Source: Clostridium_AI sp002297865 (GTDB lineage: Bacteria; Bacillota; Clostridia; Lachnospirales; Lachnospiraceae). Taken from it: DNA of 21,530 bases. Position numbers and translations under genes: made by a program. Below are positions 1 through 7,799 of this stretch, piece by piece. The notes below the pieces were generated by a model that worked only from the letters and a program-made list of their open reading frames with translations, was not told where the DNA came from and searched no databases. The stretch is taken from positions 1-21,530 of the forward strand of contig CALFNR010000145.1 of NCBI GenBank assembly GCA_937903005.1. Reading direction: 5' to 3'. Each line of letters starts with the position of its first letter. The stretch's first letter is position 1.

Positions 1-45
1 GAGATTGGTCAGTGACTGGAGTTCAGACGTGTGCTCTTCCGATCT
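1..45. other. Illumina TruSeq adapter/index 4 contamination
   Basis: These bases are sequencing adapter, not genome. Positions 12-45 equal the Illumina multiplexing primer 2 sequence (begins GTGACTGGAGTTC, ends GCTCTTCCGATCT). Positions 6-11 are TGGTCA, the reverse complement of TruSeq index 4 (TGACCA), and positions 1-5 (GAGAT) match the adjoining P7 flank. Read on the minus strand this is a read-through adapter left at a contig end. Genomic sequence therefore starts at about 46, and the C-terminus of the leftmost gene is artificial. Identification is from memory of the adapter sequence. Confidence 0.98.
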
Positions 46-775
46 TTTTTCGTGCGATAAGAATAGTATCGGATAATTTTCCGCAGCGAAAGGAATAGGT
101 CGAAATTTCTTTTTGTAATTCTTCAATGGTGTGATACTCCCACTCCATTGGGGATATGACTTCCCTTACAAGTTTGTCATCCTCTAAAACCTTATACTGA
201 AGATTCCATTTCCATAAATCTCCTCCCGCATTTTTCTTATCCTTTATATAAGTTTCATAACGGTATTTTCCTACTGCTTTTGCAGATATTCTAGTTCCTT
301 CTTCCGCTTTTAGTAAGCTCTTATCCAATGTTTCTATTATAACTGGAGTTCCTTTCTTTAAGGATTTCTCTAATCTCCTCCATAGTTTTTCCCGCTGTCC
401 TTGATTAAGATGTCCAATCACTCCCATACACACCACACCACTTAATGTATCTGGCAGTTCATACTCCATAACACTTTCTGGCACCACCGTAATCCGGCTA
501 GATAATGTGCCTTGCTGCATAAGCTTAGCCATAAATGCTATGCGCATTTCTTTTGAAGGTTCTAGTGCAATAATGTCAAGGTCTTCTGTGTATTTTGCCA
601 GTTCCATGGAAAATAAACCTGTACCAGCACCAATATCAAGTACAGGTCCATTTTCTTTCTGAAACAAGGAAAATATTTTATGATAAAGCATCTTTTTTTC
701 TTTCCACATGTCATATGCTGCTATATCGTAATACTCTACAGCATCGCTGTACATATATTTCGTATCTTCTTTCAT
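46..775 (-). CDS. Class I SAM-dependent methyltransferase, 3'-truncated by contig end
   Basis: Free-standing class I methyltransferase, last visible gene of the operon. Motif I is VLDIGAGTG (residues 45-53 from the ATG), followed by an acidic ALEPS strand end and a late GTPVIIETLD strand, as in small-molecule methyltransferases. The frame opens with a GTG at 784, but the ATG at 775 is preferred because AAGGAG (784-789) lies 8 nt upstream of it and overlaps the GTG. The reductase stop (793-795) is 17 nt upstream of this ATG. The frame runs into adapter and stops at 23-25; the terminal residues IGRAHV are translated adapter, so the true end is unknown, though the family length (about 250) suggests that little is missing. 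The acceptor atom is not predictable. It could methylate the siderophore scaffold in addition to the stuffed methyltransferase of the second NRPS. Confidence 0.9.
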
Positions 776-783
776 TCTTAGCA

Positions 784-789
784 CTCCTT
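784..789 (-). promoter_or_regulatory. Ribosome binding site that fixes the methyltransferase start
   Basis: AAGGAG on the minus strand, 8 nt before the ATG at 775-773. The upstream in-frame GTG (784-782) overlaps this site and cannot be served by it, so the shorter start is favoured. Confidence 0.75.
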
Positions 790-792
790 CTA

Positions 793-1887
793 TTAAAACT
801 CTTCCGAATATTTTTGATTCAATTCTTCCAGTGCTTTATGGGTACTCAACACGTTGCCTGTGCTGTCATAAGATACAAATTCTGAATATCCAACCGCCTG
901 GCATACTTCTGACCACAGACGTGATATGAAAATCTGAAACTGTGCCATCTGCATTTTTTTATTGCGACCCTGTCCCATCAGTTCTTCCAATGCCCTGCTG
1001 ACTCCACCAGTCCATACTTCTTCGAAAGTTTCCACAATAGTCGGTGCTGTGCCTTTTCCTATTATGATGCCAGAAGGTATTTTCATTTCATCTCCTAAAC
1101 GCTCTAATTCCATAGTCTCATTCTGGTTTCGTGGGATTCTTAAAAATGGCATCCAAACCACAGGACCATGTGTATTCACTAAGCAAAGACGGCCTGTTGA
1201 AAACGTTAATTCGATTCTATGATATAAATGCAATGGATGATCGGGATCATTTTTATCCACTTCCGTATTCACAGTAATCATTACTGGTGTATCTCCTATT
1301 ACAGCACCAAGCGTCTTATTTCCTCCTCCGCATGCTTTTCTTTTGGGAATGGATGCAACACTCCCTAATTTCCATGATGTTACATCACCAATGGCACAGC
1401 CTAGCATATCAAGTCCATCATATAAAACATGGATTGCACACTCCAAGGAAGCATTGATTAAAGCTGCCTGTTTTCCTATGATAGCTGCGGCTTCCAGAAA
1501 ACGCCTTACAGGACTTATATATCTGTAAAATGGATTTAGCATAAATGGCACAGTTTTTGAACTTTTTAAGCAGGCCACAATCTCTCTTTCATGTGCTGGA
1601 TGCTCTAACAGCGTAGGAATCCCTCTGTCTAAAAATGCTTTGGCAATAGCCGTACCATTTCCGCCACCTGATGCATTTGGTACGATAACGCAGGCACAGT
1701 CTGCCTCAATGTTTTTATCTTCTGGATCGGTAAAGCAAGGGACAGCAAATGTCTTTGCCAGCTCCATTGTTCTTTTACTTCCTGTCCCCAAAATGCCTGC
1801 AATTTCATAGTCTTCCATTCTTTCAATTGCATTTAGATATACTTTTCCAAACCCGGTTCCACATACAATTACTTTTTTCTTTTTCAT
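793..1887 (-). CDS. Thiazolinyl imine reductase (Irp3/YbtU/PchG family)
   Basis: Gfo/Idh/MocA-type NAD(P)H-dependent oxidoreductase of 364 residues that in yersiniabactin and pyochelin assembly reduces one carrier-bound thiazoline to thiazolidine. Family marks: N-terminal VIVCGTGFGKVYLNAI (residues 6-21), the dinucleotide-binding segment; GGGNGTAIAKAFLDRGI (74-90); the LLEHPAH block (93-99); NPFYRY (118-123); and HVLYDGLDMLG (153-163). In Irp3 a histidine and a tyrosine of the latter regions are the proposed acids; His96 and Tyr123 have the same 27-residue spacing here. Start ATG at 1887 has AAAGG 7 nt upstream; the gap from the preceding stop is 12 nt. It probably acts in trans on one ring of the NRPS-bound chain. 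Which ring cannot be told from sequence. Confidence 0.93.
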   Translation of the reverse strand: MKKKKVIVCGTGFGKVYLNAIERMEDYEIAGILGTGSKRTMELAKTFAVPCFTDPEDKNIEADCACVIVPNASGGGNGTAIAKAFLDRGIPTLLEHPAHEREIVACLKSSKTVPFMLNPFYRYISPVRRFLEAAAIIGKQAALINASLECAIHVLYDGLDMLGCAIGDVTSWKLGSVASIPKRKACGGGNKTLGAVIGDTPVMITVNTEVDKNDPDHPLHLYHRIELTFSTGRLCLVNTHGPVVWMPFLRIPRNQNETMELERLGDEMKIPSGIIIGKGTAPTIVETFEEVWTGGVSRALEELMGQGRNKKMQMAQFQIFISRLWSEVCQAVGYSEFVSYDSTGNVLSTHKALEELNQKYSEEF

Positions 1888-1899
1888 ATTCCAGCCTTT

Positions 1900-2913
1900 C
1901 TAACAACTGCTTTTCCTTGTGTACTCAAAACAAGCCATTGTTCTAAGTTTTTCCACTACATTTACATGTTCCATCACTTCTGGCATCGTATAACAGCCTA
2001 AGTCCAGTTTTGACTGTAGCGTGTGCATTGCAGTCAAAGCCAGGATTCTACCTGTAATATTGCCAGGTTCTCCACCAGTAAACTTCTGTTCCAGATACTC
2101 TTCCTCCTTTTGTATCCAGTTATAAATAACAGTCTGGTAATTCTCGTTTTTCTCTGCACTTTCCTTTACCAGCCTCTTAGGATCTAAATCATAACGGCTT
2201 ATCAATTGAAATACCTCTGGTGTAACCAGTGTAAATCCATCCACATATTCTATCTGTCTATCCTTCGCGATCTTAAGAACTTCTTCTGTAATATATGGCA
2301 TACACCGGTACTCTTTTATTGAATCAGGCAAATGAACTGGAGCCATTCGTTTTGCTGGAGCTATTTTTCTGTCATGAATACAGGCCATTGGTACTCCACT
2401 TTTCATTCCTTTTGATTCCTCAACAAAATCAAGTGCTGCACCATTGGTAAATGCATAACGTCCACCTACTGATAATTCAACAGAAACATTTTTTGTTCCT
2501 AGCTCATTTATGCCTGACAAAAGCATCCATCCAGACAAACCGGGAAAAACTCCTGCACCTACAACGGACACATTACTGGCATGATTCCTGTTCTTAAGCA
2601 AATGCATTCCCCCTGGATCTACATATGGAACATTGCAATCTATTGCTGCTTTTTGCATCCTTTCACTATATTTCATAGATGGCCCTGCTGCCCCTATTAT
2701 TAAATCTGCTCCCATACAGAACTGTCTGATCTGTTCTTCATCATCCAAATCCACTTGATATGTCTCATACTTAGAATTCTCCATCCACAATGGTTTTCTT
2801 TCTTTTCGATATGCCAGCCGGACTTGATAACCATTCTTCTCTAGTTCGTCTGCTGCCGAAGAACCGACACTTCCACTAGCACCAAATACACAAACTACAT
2901 GTTTCCCTTGCAT
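1900..2913 (-). CDS. Saccharopine dehydrogenase-like NAD(P)-dependent oxidoreductase
   Basis: 337-residue protein of the saccharopine dehydrogenase/reductase superfamily. The N-terminal Rossmann signature is VCVFGASGSVGSSAADEL (residues 7-24). GAAGPS (74-79), YVDPGG (97-102) and GVFPGLSG (121-128) are typical conserved blocks of the family. The start ATG overlaps the end of the upstream NRPS gene by 19 nt and has GGGAG 8 nt before it, so it is probably translationally coupled. True lysine-pathway function is unlikely, because it sits inside the siderophore operon directly next to a thiazolinyl imine reductase, an enzyme class known to resemble saccharopine reductase in fold. I infer a second reduction or a tailoring redox step on a thiazoline or carbonyl; the substrate is unknown. 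Confidence 0.88.
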   Translation of the reverse strand: MQGKHVVCVFGASGSVGSSAADELEKNGYQVRLAYRKERKPLWMENSKYETYQVDLDDEEQIRQFCMGADLIIGAAGPSMKYSERMQKAAIDCNVPYVDPGGMHLLKNRNHASNVSVVGAGVFPGLSGWMLLSGINELGTKNVSVELSVGGRYAFTNGAALDFVEESKGMKSGVPMACIHDRKIAPAKRMAPVHLPDSIKEYRCMPYITEEVLKIAKDRQIEYVDGFTLVTPEVFQLISRYDLDPKRLVKESAEKNENYQTVIYNWIQKEEEYLEQKFTGGEPGNITGRILALTAMHTLQSKLDLGCYTMPEVMEHVNVVEKLRTMACFEYTRKSSC

Positions 2914-5900
2914 AAACCAAGCTCCCTTTTCACAATTTGTACCAGTTCTTCCATGTTCCCGTCTTGCAGCTTAATTTCCTGTAACTGGATTTCTCCCATA
3001 ATGACATCTTCCCACTCTGCTACATTTTCTCTCGTCTCGCCAATTACCACAGCATCTCCTAAGTACAATATCTCATCATCTGGTACGGCTGGATAAAATA
3101 GAAACAGCTTTTCTACTGCATATCCCATAGCAAGCAGTTCACTGGCAAATGAGATCATTTCTTTTACATCTGACTCTTTTGCTGCCATAAAAACAGAATC
3201 TTCTTTTCTTTCTTTTAAAAGGATTCTCAATTGCTCCTTGTTTCCCATATGAAGGAAAATTTCTTGTTCCTCCCATTCTTTTTGTCCCATTTTCCACCAG
3301 GAATCTTCCTTTTCCTGGTATACATATATATTCTGCATCCCATCTGCTTGCTGCTCCTCCTTAAAAGAACCGTTCTCTTCCTCTTTCTTTGTAACCTTGC
3401 ATCCGTATTCTTCTATATAATTGGCAATATCCTTTACCGTTGGTGTCTGAAGGGCAACTCGCAGAATTTCATCAAAACGCATACCATCTGCTTTTTCGAT
3501 TTGACTTACTATTTTTCCAGATGCCTGCGAAAGAATCAGAGAATCAAAGCCTGCCTTCAGTAAGTTGTCCTTGACCTGAATGCTGCTTTTATTAGAGACC
3601 TCTTCTAAAATTGCAGCAATCTTATGTTCTAGTTCTGACATTTCTTCTTTTGGATTCATCTGTTCATTTTCTTTCACGTACTTCTCCATTTTCTTTTGTC
3701 TGGAAAGCGCTTGTTGGGTTAAGGCTTTTCGATCCACTTTTCCATTGGCTGTTAATGGAAGCGCATCGATTCTGTAAAATTTTTCTGGGATCATGGCTTT
3801 TATTAAGCGTTTTTCCAAAAACTCTCTGTAATCAGCCGTTTCTTCTGGCTTTCTTGCAATGAATAAATAATGTTGAAACTCCTCATATGCCTGTACTGTA
3901 TCAGGATAAGCCTTGGCTAACCAAAGGCCAGCATCTTCTAGTACCTTCTTCCATTCATCTTTACTTAAGAAACACCTTGCTGTTCCTTGTCTCATATCTG
4001 TATGCTCTGGCATCATAAATGCTTGTGATACTAATATTTCAATATGTTCTTCCACAGGTTCTGTAATCAGCAGCAATCCTCCCTGCTTTAGATAACTTGC
4101 CATTTTCCCAATCGTATAAGGGATATTCTTCACATTATTTAGCACTCCTGCTGCCAGAATTACGTCAAAGGAAGACTCCATACCAGCCTGTTCTAAATCA
4201 TCTAGATTCAAGATACCAGTTGTTAAATACGGATACTTGGAAAGAATATTATTCTGGAAAAATGCAGATGTATCTGTAAATGTATATGTAAACTTACTTC
4301 CTTTTAGAGCCTCTAATACCAGATCTGTTGTAGCGCCGATTCCACCACCTACTTCAAGAACCTTTATATGCTCCTGCCCCTTTGCATATTCTTGAATGGT
4401 TTTTGCTGCCAAACTATTTAAATGCCTTGCAATCGCTGTCTGTCCATACAAAGCTTCCGCTATGTCTGTCCGACCTTCTGGAAATAAATAAGTAAGAGGA
4501 TTCAGCTGGTCCGCAAACAGTTCTTTTATATGGCTTGCATGATTTTTTATGTACTCACTGACACAAGCAGGGGCGATTGCCGAATATGGTTCATTGATTA
4601 ACTTATCCCAGTATTCATTGGTTACCTTTCTCTCTAGTAAATCTCTATAGACCTTCGCTTTTTTCCCTAAGTACCCTTTCTGAACTAATGTTTCGAGCCA
4701 TCTGTCTAGTAACTCCATATGCTTTTCTTTTGCATGAAGTTTTTTCCCGATTGCTTCACGTGTAAACATTTTATTGGCATTTTCCATATCATCTGTAAAT
4801 ATGGATTGTAATGCCCCATAAACAGTATTACAGATTGCCTCATCCAAAAGCATTTGAAAGTTCTTAACCAGTTCTCTTGACATGAAATCCTCTTGTTCTT
4901 CTGTTGGAAAATTAAGTGCCTGTGTCCTTTGTTTCTCTCTGTTCTGCTCTTTTTGCTCTACAACAAATGCCACTAATGTATCTTTGCCACCTTCCTTAAA
5001 ATGTACGACACAGCTTTCTTTTACGGAAGTCATTTCTGCCAATGCTGCTTCAATCTCCCCAAGCTCAATACGGTATCCATTGACTTTTACCTGATTGTCC
5101 ATCCTGCCTAAAAATTCAATGTCTCCTGTTTCTACGAATCGTCCCCTGTCACCAGTCAGGTAAACTCTCTCTCCATTGCGATTAACAAATTTTCTATCGG
5201 TTAGTTCTTTATCCCCTAGATAACCTTCTGCAAGAGAATTTCCTCCGATGATAATTTCGCCGGACACATAAGCAGGGCAAATCTCCATATTTATATCCAC
5301 TACGCTGACCCATTGATTTTTTAATGCTTTTCCATATAGGATGCTTGGAGATTCTTCCTCTTTTCCAATTCTGTGGTAAATTGACCAGATTCCACCTTCG
5401 GTTGCTCCACCAAGACTTGTGATTGCTGCATTTGGCATGAATTTTCTCAGCCTCTGTGGCAATTTTGTCTGAATCCAGTCGCCAGACAGCCAGACATTTT
5501 TAACCGATGGAAAACCTGTATCGTCTCCTGTGCTTTCTGCGTATGCCACAAGCATTTCCGCCTGTGCTGGAACTGTATTCCACAATGTGATGTGGTACTC
5601 CTCTATCAGTCGTGACCAGTAAGAAGCATCTGGACCGTATGCCAGATCTGGCAAAATCAGTTGTCCTCCATTGGCTAATACGGTAAATATATCTGATACT
5701 GACAAGTCAAAGGATAGTTCTGCTATTCCTAATACTCTGTCTTCTTCGGTTATGTCAAACTCTCTTCGCATAGTTTCAATTGTATTAATAGCCGCCTCAT
5801 GGGACATAACAACTCCCTTTGGGTCACCTGTGGAACCAGAAGTAAAGATTACATAAGCTTCTTTATTATATTCTGCTGGCTGTAACTCTAACTTAGTCCC

Positions 5901-7799
5901 TTTTTCCAAAGCCAGATCACAATAGGCTTCGTCCATTCGTTCTGCCACCAAAGCTTGGGCTATTATTTTTTCCTGTCTCACCTTTGGCTGTTTCATATCA
6001 ATTGGAAGATATGTATACCCTGCCATCAAAACGCCAAGAGCAGCCATAATCTGCTTTGCAGACTTTGGAATCTCTATGGATATGAGCTTAGAATCGGTTT
6101 CCTGCACATTTTCCTGCACGTAGGCAGCAATATTTTCTGCACCTTCTAACAGTTGACCAAAAGACATTGTACCTTGCCCATCATAAAGGGCAGTTTTGGA
6201 AGGATTCTTTTTTGCATATTCTATGAAATCATCCTGTAAACATCTGTGTGTGATTTTTTTTTCTATTGCATCATGAGAGTTAACAGATACCTCCAGTTCT
6301 AATGGCATATTCCATTGCTTCTGGTGCAATCCCTCAAGGGTATTATAAAATGTATCAAACATTTCATTGACGATAACATCCTTTATGGCTCCGTTTCGAA
6401 TATCCCAGCTAATCATAAGTCCTCTGTCTTCTCGGTTAAGTTCCGACTCATCCACAACCTGACAGTCAATAAAAACTTGTGGGGTCTGGCTCAAACCATA
6501 TTCGATTGAACCAGCTTTTCCTTCTGCCTTCAAAACTCCAGTAAATACGATAGGCATAAACGCCTTTTCTCTTCCATGAACATTGGATAGTTCTCTAAGC
6601 ACTTCAATGCCAGTAAAACTTGTATGCTCTAAATCTTTATGGAGTTGTACTGCAATACTTTTTACACGTTCTGTAAAAGAACGTTTCTTTGTAACATCTA
6701 CTTCTAACAGATTCACTGTCGTAAAGTCTCCAACCAGATATTGTACATCTTCATGTATATCCATACGGTTCTGAATTGGCAGATTCAGTGTAAATTTTTT
6801 ATTCTCACTCCATCTAGCTATCGTTTCTGCGTAAACAGCTAATACAACCGTAGATGCGGTAACTCCTGCTTTTGCAGCCTTACTTTTTAACTGGTTCCAG
6901 TTTTCTAAAGAAAGATGCTTTTGCAATCGGCGGAACTTATTGTTTCCCTCCATTTTAGCCTCTGCCCTTCCACCACTTGGAAGAACTGGTGCTTGTGGCA
7001 GACTGTCTATCCGGTTCATCCAGTATTCTTTATCTGCAAACCATTTAAGACCTTCCTTTGTCTTACACTCATGGAGAACATAATCTGCAAAAGTCAGTTC
7101 TAACTCTTTTAGTTTTCCGCCACTTAAAATGGTTCCCATTTCCCCAATCGCCAGCTGCACACTTGCAAAGTCTGTTACGATTAAGTCAATGGACAGATGA
7201 AAATAATTTCCTTCTTCTGTCTGGGTTATGAGAGTCTTAAATAGTGGTGGGGTTTGTGTATCATATTCCACATCACGAAAGCTGTTGCGGATTGTCTCGA
7301 GTGCTTGTTCTCTTTCTTCCTTGCTTTTTCCTCGAAGGTCAACGGTTTCTGTCTCAAAAGAGATACTAGCAGGTTCTAAAAATTCGATTCCCTCCTGTTT
7401 CACTTTTGCCCGCAGCATCGCATGCCTTTCAACTAACTTTCTCCAAGCCGTTTTGATTTTCTCAGGTGAATACGAGCCAAAGTTTACTTCCATATATCCT
7501 TGGCATCCCACACCGCCAAAGAATACTGCATCTGACTTTCCTAGCAGATAGGCTGCCTGTACCTTAGTTAAAGGAACTGGCTCTGTTATTGTCCGATGCA
7601 CAATTTGATTCATTTTTTTTTCGTTCTCTAGCACCTTTAAAATGTTTTCCTTCAGTTCCTTTACTTTCTCTTTCCTCGCTAAATCAAAATTGCCTGACCG
7701 ATCGCGGTATTTTAATTTTCCTTCCTCTGTCCACAACTCTACTCCCGACTTTTTTAAATCCAAAATTAATTCTTTCGCAAGTATACAATTATCTTTCAT
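2895..7799 (-). CDS. NRPS: docking-Cy-A(stuffed methyltransferase)-PCP-unknown tail
   Basis: 1634-residue synthetase resembling pyochelin synthetase PchF in middle part. Residues 1-60 look like a TubC-type docking domain (ELWTEEGKLKYR). The Cy domain (about 73-500) has D205xxxxD210xxS213, VGDFTT (356-361), PIVFT (416-420) and SQTPQV (437-442). The A domain begins near 520, with TSGSTGDPKG (653-662) and the A10 lysine K1354. Its pocket reads D-L-S-N-W-S-L-I-W-K, close to but not identical with cysteine codes. Between cores A8 and A9 (about 965-1320) sits a methyltransferase with an intact SAM motif VLEVGGGIGA (1147-1156). The PCP serine is S1420 in GFDSL. After about 1466 comes a tail of roughly 170 residues without the GxSxG of a thioesterase, which I do not recognise. 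The start ATG abuts the previous stop codon (TAAATG), with GGAG 8 nt upstream. Confidence 0.94.
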   Translation of the reverse strand: MKDNCILAKELILDLKKSGVELWTEEGKLKYRDRSGNFDLARKEKVKELKENILKVLENEKKMNQIVHRTITEPVPLTKVQAAYLLGKSDAVFFGGVGCQGYMEVNFGSYSPEKIKTAWRKLVERHAMLRAKVKQEGIEFLEPASISFETETVDLRGKSKEEREQALETIRNSFRDVEYDTQTPPLFKTLITQTEEGNYFHLSIDLIVTDFASVQLAIGEMGTILSGGKLKELELTFADYVLHECKTKEGLKWFADKEYWMNRIDSLPQAPVLPSGGRAEAKMEGNNKFRRLQKHLSLENWNQLKSKAAKAGVTASTVVLAVYAETIARWSENKKFTLNLPIQNRMDIHEDVQYLVGDFTTVNLLEVDVTKKRSFTERVKSIAVQLHKDLEHTSFTGIEVLRELSNVHGREKAFMPIVFTGVLKAEGKAGSIEYGLSQTPQVFIDCQVVDESELNREDRGLMISWDIRNGAIKDVIVNEMFDTFYNTLEGLHQKQWNMPLELEVSVNSHDAIEKKITHRCLQDDFIEYAKKNPSKTALYDGQGTMSFGQLLEGAENIAAYVQENVQETDSKLISIEIPKSAKQIMAALGVLMAGYTYLPIDMKQPKVRQEKIIAQALVAERMDEAYCDLALEKGTKLELQPAEYNKEAYVIFTSGSTGDPKGVVMSHEAAINTIETMRREFDITEEDRVLGIAELSFDLSVSDIFTVLANGGQLILPDLAYGPDASYWSRLIEEYHITLWNTVPAQAEMLVAYAESTGDDTGFPSVKNVWLSGDWIQTKLPQRLRKFMPNAAITSLGGATEGGIWSIYHRIGKEEESPSILYGKALKNQWVSVVDINMEICPAYVSGEIIIGGNSLAEGYLGDKELTDRKFVNRNGERVYLTGDRGRFVETGDIEFLGRMDNQVKVNGYRIELGEIEAALAEMTSVKESCVVHFKEGGKDTLVAFVVEQKEQNREKQRTQALNFPTEEQEDFMSRELVKNFQMLLDEAICNTVYGALQSIFTDDMENANKMFTREAIGKKLHAKEKHMELLDRWLETLVQKGYLGKKAKVYRDLLERKVTNEYWDKLINEPYSAIAPACVSEYIKNHASHIKELFADQLNPLTYLFPEGRTDIAEALYGQTAIARHLNSLAAKTIQEYAKGQEHIKVLEVGGGIGATTDLVLEALKGSKFTYTFTDTSAFFQNNILSKYPYLTTGILNLDDLEQAGMESSFDVILAAGVLNNVKNIPYTIGKMASYLKQGGLLLITEPVEEHIEILVSQAFMMPEHTDMRQGTARCFLSKDEWKKVLEDAGLWLAKAYPDTVQAYEEFQHYLFIARKPEETADYREFLEKRLIKAMIPEKFYRIDALPLTANGKVDRKALTQQALSRQKKMEKYVKENEQMNPKEEMSELEHKIAAILEEVSNKSSIQVKDNLLKAGFDSLILSQASGKIVSQIEKADGMRFDEILRVALQTPTVKDIANYIEEYGCKVTKKEEENGSFKEEQQADGMQNIYVYQEKEDSWWKMGQKEWEEQEIFLHMGNKEQLRILLKERKEDSVFMAAKESDVKEMISFASELLAMGYAVEKLFLFYPAVPDDEILYLGDAVVIGETRENVAEWEDVIMGEIQLQEIKLQDGNMEELVQIVKRELGLCKGNM

